A DNA stretch of 64,000 nt from Torulaspora globosa (taxonomy: Eukaryota > Ascomycota > Saccharomycetes > Saccharomycetales > Saccharomycetaceae): positions 62,001-126,000 of the forward strand of contig NC_050734.1 of the NCBI RefSeq assembly GCF_014133895.1, in the 5' to 3' direction. The translations under genes and the position numbers were made by a program. Under the pieces are notes generated by a model. The model worked only from the letters and a program-made list of their open reading frames with translations, made no database searches and had not been told where the DNA came from. Shown here piece by piece: positions 49,295-59,591 of this stretch. The number at the start of each line of letters is the position of its first letter. The stretch's first letter is position 1.

Positions 49295-49664
49295 CTAGCT
49301 GCAATCGATCTACAGACATGAACAGCTCAGTTATAACCATCAGTAGGTCTTATTAGCTTAAGTTTAGTGGTCACTTCAAACGATGAGTTGATCCAGACGC
49401 GTAGCGTTAACACCACTATGATTTCGATCGCTTGGGCAGTTTGATGGATAAACAGCGCATTAGCAGGTTCTCCTTGGGCCTGATCACGGTATTTGCAAGA
49501 TCTTTAGATTGTGTCCTCAAGGGAAATTTACTCAGAAACCGTTTGTAATTGTTATTTCATCAAATCGACTCGAAATTGCGCCAACAGACAGGGAGCCCGC
49601 GATATCGTACTGTTTACATACGTTGGTGAAGTAAAGTAAGAATCAAGTTCAGTGAGGATCGCAG
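49295..49664. other. RCE1-ZDS intergenic region
   Basis: This 370 bp lies upstream of the ZDS gene, in the same orientation as RCE1. It shows no coding frame or RNA gene that I can support. Confidence 0.5.
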
Positions 49665-52607
49665 ATGGGAAGGGTAGATGATAGGCCGAAGCTGAGTTTA
49701 GAAGGCGAGGATCGATCGAGTCAGGGAAATTCCATCACTGAATCGCAGCGGGAGAAACGCAAGTCTGAGGTGCTGATAGCGGCACAATCTATCGAAAATG
49801 AGGTTCAAAGTGTCAAGAGCTTGAAGAGGATCTCAATAGGGTCTATCGATCTTCTGATAGACCCTGAAATGGAGTTTCGGGTTAGTAACCCTAATGCCAG
49901 AAGGTCGTGGTCGTCAAACTCATCCTCTAGTGGAGAAGAGGCAGACATAAGAACGATATCAAGTCATGAGAATGAATTAAATATCAACAGTCAGGCAAGT
50001 GGCGATATAAGGGGCACTGACGGACCGGAAACTAGTTTTGATATAACCAGCGCCGATTATTTGCAAAGTTCTGATTCTGTTCCCGACGGCTCGGATACTC
50101 TAAGCTCTTCCAGTTATTCACAAAGAACTGGCTCACCCCAGCATTCTGTTAGAAGAATTCTCACGGGCGTGGGATCGCTAAGAAGAGGTGGTGTCAATGC
50201 CGCGGTGAGCGAGGATTCATCGTCTGTGCCTGTGGATGACGGCAGCTCCGGTCCAGGTAATTCCATATTATCAAAACAGTTGTTTTGGGTTCCTGCAAAT
50301 CAGCATCCTAGTGTTAAACCGGAAAACTATTTGGAACTGGTACAAGATACTTTGCATAGCATACAGTTAGATGACAAGGACGAGATGCCGGATAGCGCTG
50401 ATCAAAATGACGCAGATTTGGCCAGTTTCGAAAGAGCGCCCATTGATTTAGCACGTAAGCGCGATTCGTTGGTGCGAAGGCCTTCTCGATTAAGGAAATC
50501 ATACACAGAATTCGAAGATGATGCTGAGTCCGAAGAAGACGAAAATTACCAGGAGGGCTACCGCAAGGCGGCAGATGAAGCTAAGGGACCTGGCCAATCT
50601 TTAAGAGGCTCCATGAGGGCGGTTTCCCTGAAGGACATCACGGAGGAGCTGAATAAAATTTCTAACAACGCCGGACTGACAAGCTCCGATGCCATTACTC
50701 TTGCAAGAACCCTGAGCATGGCTGGCACTTATAGTAATGCGGATAACAACTCCAAGGAGGGTGATGTGACGAAAGGCGGACCGAACACAATTAATGCATA
50801 TGGCTCAACCAAATATGAGGACGAGGGTGAGTTTGCCTCCAACATGCTTATGAGATATGGTGTGGTGATCCCTGCAAGATCATCTTTGCGGAGAAGTAAA
50901 TTTAATACGTATAGGATAAGATCTTCCGGAAGCACATCCTCGCTAACTAGCGAGCATTCAAATGTGGAGAATCGTGGAGTTACGGAGATCAAGGAGCAAG
51001 CCAGAGCATCTCATGAAAGCAGGAAGGAACTTTCCGTGAAGCATCAGCCTGATAGAAATGATTTAGTGAAAGCTAAGTTGCCGACAGAAAAACAGACCGA
51101 AAGTACTCTTTCTTCGCCCTCCACGATCAGCGATTTTCAAGACATATACGATCACTATCGCCATTCTAGTGTTGAATGGGAAAAAGAACTTGACGTGGGC
51201 TTACCACGGCAGGCAGATAGCCCTCTCGCTAACAGCTACGTGAAGTTGAGAGAGAAAGAGATTCACGCTGTGGGGAATTCGCCGTCGATTCAAGACACCA
51301 AGTTACTGGAAACAGGCTCACTCGCTGAAAATGAGGAAGACCCTGCTGCAATAGCAGCCCAGGATAGTTCGGAAAAAAAATCTAGCTGGTCATGGCTGAA
51401 TGGTATTACTACTAGAGATTCAATCGCTGAGAAGCAAGTGAAGAGTGACTCCAAACCACTAGCGACACCCGATGACGAAGCATATCTGAGTAATAACTTG
51501 GAAAGGGTGCGAGATCACTCGAGGGCTCATTTAGGGAAGCTGGCAAATCAGAGCAGTAACCACTCGAAAAATAGGCACTCGCCTATATTTAATGCAAGCG
51601 AGTCTGCCAAACCCGGTCGTCCTCCAGCAGAAAGCGATGGCGCAAGCTCCAATTCAAGTAACCTGAAAAGGCAGAGGTTTGAGAAGAAGTTCGTGAATCT
51701 TTTCAAAAGAAAGGCCAAAAATAAGCTTACTGGTCATAAGATCTCGAAAGACAGCGTCAATGGCGATGCTTCGGGAAATTCATCCGGCGAAAACCTGCCC
51801 AGATCGGGAAAGCTTAACAAGAACCACATCAAGTTGAAGTCTGAGTCAGGAGCCGAAGAGCATCTGCGAAATGCACAAAGCGCTCTAGGCCATGTCTCGA
51901 GCGGCGGCCCCGAAGAGCATTCTGCTAAACAAGAGAGTGATGTGGACGAGCTGCCAGCGTTGCAGCCAGCCGTCAGCGTTACAAGCCTGAAGAGCAACCA
52001 TGGGCTCACCAATGAGCCATCTGTAGTCGAGTCGGTGCGGGAACTTAACGGGGATGACTCGCAGGACGTGAGTGCCGATCAAAGCGCTGATTCCAGCATA
52101 GACTTGATGCAAGAGGCCTTGGTTATCAAAGAACCAACAAATGATCTGCAAGCGAACGGGAAGCCCGTGCCGCCGCCATCAAACAAGCACGTCATACCAC
52201 CAAGGAAGCTAACTTTTGACGATGTAAAGAGACCGGATCGTCCCAACGCCGCTATGAACTTCACAGACAGTGCATTTGGTTTCCCGCTACCGATGCTCAC
52301 TGTTTCTACAGTCATCATGTTTGATCACAGACTGCCAATCAACGTTGAAAGAGCCATTTACAGGCTGAGTCACCTAAAGCTCAGCGATCCCAAAAGAGAT
52401 CTGCGGCAACAAGTTATTTTGAGCAATTTCATGTACGCTTACCTTAACTTGGTCAATCACACGCTGTACATGGAGCAAGCAGCTCAAGAGGACGAATTGA
52501 GCTCCAATTCGGTCGTCGATAACCCGTCCAACACCCCATCCTCCAGCGCTGCCTACAAGATTGAACATAATTCGGCTAACGGATCGATTTGCATACCAGA
52601 CATCTGA
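49665..52607 (+). CDS. ZDS1: Zds family PP2A(Cdc55) regulator, single ortholog of Zds1 and Zds2
   Basis: The 980-residue protein is mostly low complexity, rich in Ser, Asp, Glu and Asn. The conserved C-terminal Zds_C domain at about 860-940 (FTDSAFGFPLPMLTVSTVIM, then LPINVERAIYRLSHLKLSDP) binds the PP2A regulatory subunit Cdc55. A short conserved N-terminal block (VLIAAQSIENEVQSVKSLKR) is also seen. Zds proteins act in mitotic exit, the morphogenesis checkpoint and mRNA export. Flanks from both S. cerevisiae arms (YMR273C and YML109W) show this is the pre-duplication copy. Confidence 0.94.
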   Translation: MGRVDDRPKLSLEGEDRSSQGNSITESQREKRKSEVLIAAQSIENEVQSVKSLKRISIGSIDLLIDPEMEFRVSNPNARRSWSSNSSSSGEEADIRTISSHENELNINSQASGDIRGTDGPETSFDITSADYLQSSDSVPDGSDTLSSSSYSQRTGSPQHSVRRILTGVGSLRRGGVNAAVSEDSSSVPVDDGSSGPGNSILSKQLFWVPANQHPSVKPENYLELVQDTLHSIQLDDKDEMPDSADQNDADLASFERAPIDLARKRDSLVRRPSRLRKSYTEFEDDAESEEDENYQEGYRKAADEAKGPGQSLRGSMRAVSLKDITEELNKISNNAGLTSSDAITLARTLSMAGTYSNADNNSKEGDVTKGGPNTINAYGSTKYEDEGEFASNMLMRYGVVIPARSSLRRSKFNTYRIRSSGSTSSLTSEHSNVENRGVTEIKEQARASHESRKELSVKHQPDRNDLVKAKLPTEKQTESTLSSPSTISDFQDIYDHYRHSSVEWEKELDVGLPRQADSPLANSYVKLREKEIHAVGNSPSIQDTKLLETGSLAENEEDPAAIAAQDSSEKKSSWSWLNGITTRDSIAEKQVKSDSKPLATPDDEAYLSNNLERVRDHSRAHLGKLANQSSNHSKNRHSPIFNASESAKPGRPPAESDGASSNSSNLKRQRFEKKFVNLFKRKAKNKLTGHKISKDSVNGDASGNSSGENLPRSGKLNKNHIKLKSESGAEEHLRNAQSALGHVSSGGPEEHSAKQESDVDELPALQPAVSVTSLKSNHGLTNEPSVVESVRELNGDDSQDVSADQSADSSIDLMQEALVIKEPTNDLQANGKPVPPPSNKHVIPPRKLTFDDVKRPDRPNAAMNFTDSAFGFPLPMLTVSTVIMFDHRLPINVERAIYRLSHLKLSDPKRDLRQQVILSNFMYAYLNLVNHTLYMEQAAQEDELSSNSVVDNPSNTPSSSAAYKIEHNSANGSICIPDI

Positions 52608-52784
52608 GAATACCGTCCAGCTGAAGCCATCTCGACCTTCTTGCCAGACCAGAACGGTATTATGGTCGTCCCAGACGAATACGTCGCTACAGAACTTAAA
52701 AATTTGGAAGATATACTTCACGGCAGACCCATCCATTCAAGACTGCATCAAACAATTGCCAGCCTGCCGGACCACTGCGGTACC

Positions 52785-53108
52785 ATGGGCGACAATGACA
52801 ATCTCTATCATATGATTATTCTTTTGGAGGAGGCGATGGAAGCGGATGAGCCGGCGGAAGGATCCGATGAGCAAGAAACGAAAAAGATACATGAATTCGT
52901 CGAAGAGTTGGTTCTTCCCTTCACGGTTGACGAGCTGGATGCCCTGAACAAGTGGTTTGACAAGTTCGACGAAGACATCTGTATACCGAACGAGGGACAC
53001 ATCAAATATGAGATAACCAGCGATGGCATGATGGTCCTCATCCTTGACAAGGAATACGAACACCTGATTACCAACGTTAGAGATTTTGTTGAAGCTAATA
53101 GTTCATGA
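52785..53108 (+). CDS. Small conserved protein, YML108W ortholog
   Basis: The 107-residue acidic protein matches S. cerevisiae YML108W (105 residues), with shared blocks YHMIILLEE, HEFVEELVLPF, DELDALNKWFDKFD and ICIPNEGHIKYEI. The S. cerevisiae protein has a small alpha/beta fold and no assigned function. I start at the ATG at 52785, which matches the ortholog. The frame stays open upstream to 52641, with another ATG at 52662 that would add 41 residues. It follows ZDS on the same strand, as YML108W follows ZDS2. Confidence 0.88.
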   Translation: MGDNDNLYHMIILLEEAMEADEPAEGSDEQETKKIHEFVEELVLPFTVDELDALNKWFDKFDEDICIPNEGHIKYEITSDGMMVLILDKEYEHLITNVRDFVEANSS

Positions 53109-53736
53109 GCGAGATCGAGGTCTCAGAGACAAGTTTTTTGGACCCACGGATAGAAATTCACATAAATAAGACGAATACGAAGTCACCTTTTTGCATATAG
53201 AAACAGTCATTACCATTATTGTTTTTCCTTCCTCACATTACAGCTCCAGGCTCGCGTCGTTTAGTGATATACAGCTGCTACGCTGCCTGCGGCATATTTT
53301 TCTAGCGCGATTCAGGCACCAATAATATGTCTGAAGCAACACCGTGTATCCAGGCCATCGGCAGGTTCCCTCCGCTGCGTTCCGTGCCGCCACGAATTAC
53401 TGACGCCGGGGTATGCGGCGCCCAAATCGCCCCCTATCGTGTAGCTACTTCCATTAGAGGCCAAGCCAAAATTATGTATGCTCTGCGTCTCCTAATGCCA
53501 TTATTCCTTGATCCGATATCGACCATATTCGTTCTGACTAAAATGGCTATCGGTTTGTTGTAACCTTACAGTGCAACCACGATATTTTTCCTCTGCAGCG
53601 CTGACGCGGTCTTAGTAGGCTGAAGAAACCTGGCACCAAAGAAAAATTTGATTCGTATATATAGGGAGGCTAGACTAGTGGCTAGTGTCGATCTCGTAGT
53701 TGAATCTTGCGGTAAATCTGGCTCAGCAACACAAAT
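53109..53736. promoter_or_regulatory. SCS7 upstream region
   Basis: This 628 bp separates the YML108W ortholog from SCS7. TATATATA at 53656-53663, about 75 bp before the SCS7 ATG, is a good TATA box. A 78-codon ATG frame at 53327-53563 has no recognisable homolog and no support beyond being open. Confidence 0.55.
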
Positions 53737-54891
53737 ATGTCGGTAGATCAGTCGAAGACGCTACAACTTTTCTCCAGGAAGCAGGTCTCGGAACATAATA
53801 CTGCGGACAACTGTTGGGTGACGGTTTCTCACCGAAAGATTTACGACGTTAGTAGGTTCCTTAATGAACATCCTGGTGGCCCCAAGTATATCCTGGATCA
53901 TGCTGGCGAGGATATTACTGAGGTTTTGAAGAACAAGACTATCCATGAGCATAGCGAGTCTGCTTACGAAATCTTGGATGAAGACTATCTGGTGGGTTAT
54001 CTAGCTACAGAGGACGAGGAGAAGAAGCTGTTGAGTAATCCAAGTCACAAGGTTGAAGTTAAGCTTGCCGGTGCTGATGAGACGTTTGACTCTACGACTT
54101 TTGTCAGCGACCTACCAACAGAGGACAAGCTAAGTATCGCTACTGATTACAACAAGGATTTCAAGAGACACCATTTCTTGGATCTGAACAAGGCTCTGCT
54201 GCCCCAGGTGCTTTTTGGCAACTACACAAGAGATTTCTACATCGACCAGATCCACAGGCCCAGGCATTACGGTAAGGGCTCGGCTCCCTTGTTTGGGAAC
54301 TTCTTGGAGCCGCTCTCCAAGACCGCCTGGTACGTTATTCCAATTGTTTGGCTGCCAGTGGTGTTGTACAATGTAGCTGTTGCTTTCAAGCATATGAACC
54401 CAGTGTTCACAGTGTTTTTCTTCTGTGTCGGTGTTATTGTATGGACCTTGATCGAATACGGACTGCACAGATTCTTATTCCATTTGGATGACTGGATACC
54501 AGAACACAACATATTCTTCGCTTTGCATTTCCTCCTGCACGGTGTTCACCATTACTTGCCAATGGACAGATACCGTTTGGTTATGCCACCATCTCTGTTC
54601 GTCATTTTGTGTGCGCCTTTCTACAAACTGGTGTTCAGATTGCTGCCTCTGTATGTTGCGTATGCGGGCTTCGCTGGTGGCCTGTTCGGTTACGTTTGCT
54701 ACGATTTGACCCATTATTTCTTGCACCATTCGAAGTTGCCTCCTTACATGCGCAGATTGAAGAAGTATCATTTGGAACATCACTACAAAAACTACCAGCT
54801 GGGTTTCGGTGTTACTTCGTGGTTCTGGGACAAGGTTTTCGGAACCTATTTGGCACCAAACTCCCCTGTTTCCCAGATGAAGTACGAGTAA
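53737..54891 (+). CDS. SCS7: Sphingolipid alpha-hydroxylase Scs7
   Basis: The 384-residue protein matches Scs7 (YMR272C, 384 residues). An N-terminal cytochrome b5 domain contains the heme motif HPGG (45-48). The C-terminal fatty acid hydroxylase domain has the histidine boxes HRFLFH, HGVHH, HYFLHH and HLEHHYKN between transmembrane segments. It hydroxylates the very long-chain fatty acid of ceramides at carbon 2 in the ER. Codon use looks biased toward preferred codons, suggesting high expression. The segment downstream is the decayed RIP1/DUF2235 insert. Confidence 0.97.
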   Translation: MSVDQSKTLQLFSRKQVSEHNTADNCWVTVSHRKIYDVSRFLNEHPGGPKYILDHAGEDITEVLKNKTIHEHSESAYEILDEDYLVGYLATEDEEKKLLSNPSHKVEVKLAGADETFDSTTFVSDLPTEDKLSIATDYNKDFKRHHFLDLNKALLPQVLFGNYTRDFYIDQIHRPRHYGKGSAPLFGNFLEPLSKTAWYVIPIVWLPVVLYNVAVAFKHMNPVFTVFFFCVGVIVWTLIEYGLHRFLFHLDDWIPEHNIFFALHFLLHGVHHYLPMDRYRLVMPPSLFVILCAPFYKLVFRLLPLYVAYAGFAGGLFGYVCYDLTHYFLHHSKLPPYMRRLKKYHLEHHYKNYQLGFGVTSWFWDKVFGTYLAPNSPVSQMKYE

Positions 54892-55151
54892 TTTGTTGTC
54901 CTAACCACAACTGGAGCTCTGGTATAAGCTGGTGGTAAGTAAACTTATACATTATGGCCTATTTAAAGACATTATCCCATGGTTCGGTACTTGGTCCAAG
55001 CCCAACTCTTCACTGGGTCTAGTTGGAGGTGTATGGGCGTCTTTGACGCCAATTGAGCTTTGCGTCACAAAATACTTTTAATATTATAAAAAGTTGTCCG
55101 ACAGCTCAGCAGCTTAGCTGGTACACTTCAGCAGCTTTCAAGTTGTTATTC

Positions 55152-56698
55152 ATGAGTGTTTATCCCTTCCAGCGTCTCAAATTAACATGGGTGCCAAAAC
55201 GCATAAAAATCTCATACTATGTTCTATGGAACGGGCGAGAATTTGGACCTCAGCCAATATCCAACGTATTGAAGCTTTATCAGATGCTAAAGAATGACGA
55301 TGATAAAATCCAGATGTGCTATTATCAGCCAGGCGTAGGTACCGAAGCAGATTTCGATCCAGTGGTTGATATTAGAAGGAAATTGACTAAATCGAGGGCT
55401 AACCGGAATGTTAAGCATGGCATGGAGAATATACGAGAAGTGGGAATTTTCTGAACAACCTTGTCAACCGCATTACTCCAGTACGCTGGCAGATGAATTC
55501 AAAAGAACCTTCTCTCGGAGCTATGAAGTTCGCATCCATTTTCAAGGTTTATGGGATTCTGTTAACTCGGTAGGTATTTTACGCAACAAGCTGTTTCCTT
55601 GTACGCAAAGAAGCGCGATAGCTGACCACGTAAGGCACGCAGTCTCTCTTGATGAAAGAAAGGGTAAATTCAAGCAGCAATTATTTGTTCCGTATCCCAT
55701 GTTGAACCAGCCCACCACTGACGTTCCAAATATTGACGCTGTGAATCAAGATGAGTTTGAAAGTAGAAACCGCTCAACTGACACGAGAACGGGTGTGAGC
55801 CCGGATTTGATCGAGAAATGGTTTCCCGGTGATCATTCAGATATTGGAGGCGGTTGGGGGCTGATTGCACAACCAGAGAAGATTTATCGAATTTTTCTAT
55901 GCGCTGGATGATTGCTGAAGCGTTTAAACTTGGAGTGTAGTTCAAACCTGGCTCAGTCACCTCTTTCGCTTCAAAGCATACTAATATAGGCTCGTTATTC
56001 TCGACAATGCATGACAAGCTTACTTTCAACCAAGGGATTAAAATACTGAAAGTCCAGATATTGCAACTAGCTCTCGGATAGCCTCTTCTGCCGTAAGCTG
56101 GTCTGGAAAGATGTTGGCTGATCTCCGTGAATGAGAGAGACAGAGACTTTAACTGAGCAAGAGGCTGCTCGAGAGCCTTATAGTGAAAAGTGCAAAGGCA
56201 TGAGCAAGTTCGAGACTTTCTTATGATGGGTCCTAGAGCTTATCCCCATAGGCCTAAGGATAGAAACCCAGGCAGGAAAATGGGAAAATGCTTATAAGCC
56301 CAACCTTGGCCGGCATAGATATGTGGCGCTCAATCGTGACCTGCATTGGTCAGTATTTTGGCGCATCAAGTATGATCAGAGGTATCGGCCCTCAAACGTA
56401 CCCAGCTATGCAAGAGAACTACTCAGAGAGTTCGAGGAGCTTGACTTGAAGACAGACCCGGTTACGAATATAAACACCAGAGCATTGCCCCTTGATCCCA
56501 CGGTAAACCGTGAGCGATATCAAGATGCCAGTGCAGTCGTTGCTACCTACAGAAGACCTAGCCATGATTGTCACTAAACAGAGCGCCGAGATTCGCTATC
56601 TAGCCATGAGGAAGCAGTTTGACCGCTGGGCGGCAACGTGTTGGCAAGAGTTTCCAGATGATCTTAGTGAATTGCTGCAGAAAAACCCTTATGTGTGA
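55152..56698 (+). pseudogene. Relic of a DUF2235 (Tle1-like alpha/beta hydrolase) gene, YEL023C family
   Basis: Fragments of one DUF2235 protein occur in order on the plus strand in changing frames. 55152-55420 holds an N-terminal part with NVLKLYQML and YYQPGVGTEADFDP. 55408-55905 holds AWRIYEKWEF, VHFxGL-type FQGLWDSVNSVG, DHVRHAVSLDERKGKF and WFPGDHSDIGGGW. A frame change near 55900 leads to RWMIAEAFKLGV. Later pieces (PNLGRHRYV, DLHWSVFWRIKYD, SYARELLREF) continue to about 56577 and a last piece to 56698. The block expected between TKSRANRNV and AWRIYEKW, which carries the nucleophile motif G-x-S-R-G-A, is missing. Several stops and frame changes show it is dead. Family members are predicted lipases or esterases, uncharacterised in yeast. 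Confidence 0.85.
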
Positions 56699-56845
56699 GT
56701 CGCATCTTCATTTTTGAATGTATGTGAATCAGAGGTTGAAAGTTTGATCAGAGACGAATGTAATAAATAGATTTATAGACAGAAGGATAACATGCTCGCG
56801 CTTCTCGTTCACTCAAAATTTAGCAATAAGTTCATTCATACTTGC

Positions 56846-57261
56846 TTAACCAACAATTAGTTTTGACTTACCACCTTCGAATTCATATTGTGGGATTTCC
56901 AGGTTCAATGGAGCTGGACCTTTTCTAATTCTACCAGAGATATCATAATGAGAACCGTGACAAGGGCAGAACCAACCACCGAAATCACCTGCCTCACTAA
57001 TAGGCACACAGCCCAGGTGGGTACAGATACCCAACATGATCAGCCATTCTGGTCTTTGACTCTGTCGAAGTCGGCTTGATGGTCATTTAGAGCAGACATG
57101 TCGACCTGGTTAGCCTCCTGAATTTCATGTGCAGCTCTGTGTCTAATGAACACCGGTTTACCTTGCCATTTGACAACGACGTCCTTGCCCTCTGGAATAG
57201 CAGGCAGTTTAATCTTGGCAGGCTTAGTGCATATCGGATTGTGAAAGTCATCTTTCAACAA
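56846..57261 (-). pseudogene. RIP1: Truncated, frameshifted copy of the Rieske iron-sulfur protein gene RIP1
   Basis: The minus strand encodes the C-terminal half of Rip1 (YEL024W family). 57261-57040 gives the block from AAIP-like residues through VVKWQGKPVFIRHR and EIQEANQVDMSAL to RVKD. A single-base loss near 57040-57050 then shifts the frame, and [13 protein letters not shown]...CPCHGSH...[14 protein letters not shown] to the LIVG stop (56846) follows. Both cluster-binding boxes are intact in sequence. The presequence, membrane anchor and hinge (about the first 95 residues) are absent: the homology stops about 8 bp from the tRNA-Gln gene. It faces the DUF2235 relic tail to tail, the arrangement of YEL024W and YEL023C in S. 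cerevisiae. A functional RIP1 is presumably elsewhere. Confidence 0.92.
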
Positions 57262-57268
57262 GTTATCA

Positions 57269-57340
57269 GGTCTTATAGTGTAGTGGTTATCACTTTCGGT
57301 TCTGATCCGAACAACCCCGGTTCGAGTCCGGGTAGGACCT
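57269..57340 (+). tRNA. tRNA-Gln(CUG)
   Basis: A 72-nt intronless cloverleaf. The acceptor stem GGTCTTA pairs with TAGGACC, the A box TAGTGTAGTGG is at 57276-57286, the anticodon arm TTCGG/CCGAA encloses CTG at 57302-57304, and the B box GGTTCGAGTCC is at 57319-57329. The discriminator base is T. It closely resembles S. cerevisiae tRNA-Gln. There, the single CUG-decoding gene (CDC65), as I recall, also lies between SCS7 and URA10, so this is probably its syntenic ortholog. Confidence 0.95.
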
Positions 57341-57342
57341 TC

Positions 57343-57347
57343 TTTTT
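57343..57347 (+). terminator. RNA polymerase III terminator of tRNA-Gln
   Basis: A TTTTT run begins 3 nt after the tRNA 3' end, as expected for Pol III termination. Confidence 0.85.
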
Positions 57348-57417
57348 ACTTCTCATTATCTTTCAAACAGAGACCGCTGAAAGTGCATCTGGGCTCTCTT
57401 TGGGCCAGGCAGTTCGA

Positions 57418-58416
57418 TTAAAGCTCTTCGAGATACGTCTCCAAATTATGTAATCTTTTCTCTACGCTATCTGGCTTCCCGCAGCTTTCGAGGTCCAGCG
57501 GAAGCGAGCTCAAGATCATCTCAGCTAGCTTGTTCTCCTCGCGATACCTGCACCAAGATTCGTGGTAGTTGAGTGCTGAGCAATTGCGCAGAAATGCGTT
57601 GCGGAAACACGCCGAGCAGCGTACCACGGCGTCCCCAATAGGTTCATATCCTCGAACTAGCAGCGACAAAAGCTGGTCGTCGCCGTTGTAATGGAAAACC
57701 TTCTTTAGCTGTGTTAATTGATCTGCGGGAAAAGTTCCAGGACACTTTTCCGCCTTTGAAGCACTGCAGGGTTTCGAGACAGCCTTCTTTATCCTTTCGA
57801 TGTCATGAACCAGATTGGACTTGTGCAAATAGTATTCCTTTTCGAGATCGAACTGGACGTTCCTCCAAGGGCAGCACGCACTGTGGCCCTTGGAGACCCC
57901 ATTTACCCAGTACGACTGGCGCAAGTACTCACTCGACGCCTCTTCGAGGCGCAAATCCAGAACTATGGTCTTACGACACGACTGGCACCGGCAAACCATC
58001 CTGCCCTTGTGGTCGCTCGACGAAAACTCCCATCCCTTAGACGCCAGCGACAGCGGATTGATCCACTTCGCGTCCCATTCCACAACCACGCTGCGGGAGC
58101 CGTCCTGGATCCCGCTACACCGTTCCAGGAGCTCCTGCAGATTACACAGACGGGCTCCATGCCACTCCCGCACGGCAAGTTCCACCAAATCGTCGTGAAG
58201 AGGCGTCAGCCTCTGCAGCTTTCGCGGCAGAAACCTATTCCACGGACTACCACGCCCTTCTGGAACCCTTCTAGACCTATACCTCCATTTCTTGAGTATC
58301 CCTCTCGCATGCTCATCACTACCAGGGGACCATCCCTTGTGTCGCCTCGTACCGCACTCCCCGACGTCCAATTTTCTCCGAACAACTTCCAAACGGTCGC
58401 TGACATCGGGATCCAT
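57418..58416 (-). CDS. PML39: Nuclear-pore-associated mRNA retention factor Pml39
   Basis: The 332-residue protein fits Pml39 (YML107C, 334 residues) in length and neighbours. It has a C3HC-type zinc-finger layout with C144-x2-C147 (CRCQSC) and H178-x3-C182 (HSACC), and a second Cys-rich region at about 270-300 (VVRCSACFRNAFLRNC...HESWCRYR). Pml39 anchors at the nuclear basket through Mlp1/Mlp2 and helps retain unspliced pre-mRNA. It is divergent from URA5 and ends about 77 bp from the tRNA-Gln gene. Confidence 0.9.
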   Translation of the reverse strand: MDPDVSDRLEVVRRKLDVGECGTRRHKGWSPGSDEHARGILKKWRYRSRRVPEGRGSPWNRFLPRKLQRLTPLHDDLVELAVREWHGARLCNLQELLERCSGIQDGSRSVVVEWDAKWINPLSLASKGWEFSSSDHKGRMVCRCQSCRKTIVLDLRLEEASSEYLRQSYWVNGVSKGHSACCPWRNVQFDLEKEYYLHKSNLVHDIERIKKAVSKPCSASKAEKCPGTFPADQLTQLKKVFHYNGDDQLLSLLVRGYEPIGDAVVRCSACFRNAFLRNCSALNYHESWCRYREENKLAEMILSSLPLDLESCGKPDSVEKRLHNLETYLEEL

Positions 58417-59493
<1,077 letters not shown>

Positions 59494-59591
59494 TTTGTGG
59501 CGCGCTCATGGTTTGAGTTTCCTCGGTGTACTATGACTTTATTTATTGATACAATTCTCTCTTTTACGCTTGGCCATCTAGCTATGTAAAA

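Noticed and set aside
53327..53563. 78-codon ATG frame between the YML108W ortholog and SCS7
   Set aside because: No recognisable homology; lies in the SCS7 promoter; open by chance is sufficient explanation.
54892..57268. Retrotransposon or LTR as cause of the RIP1/DUF2235 insertion
   Set aside because: No TG...CA-bounded terminal repeats, reverse transcriptase or integrase fragments were visible; the segment consists of host gene remnants.
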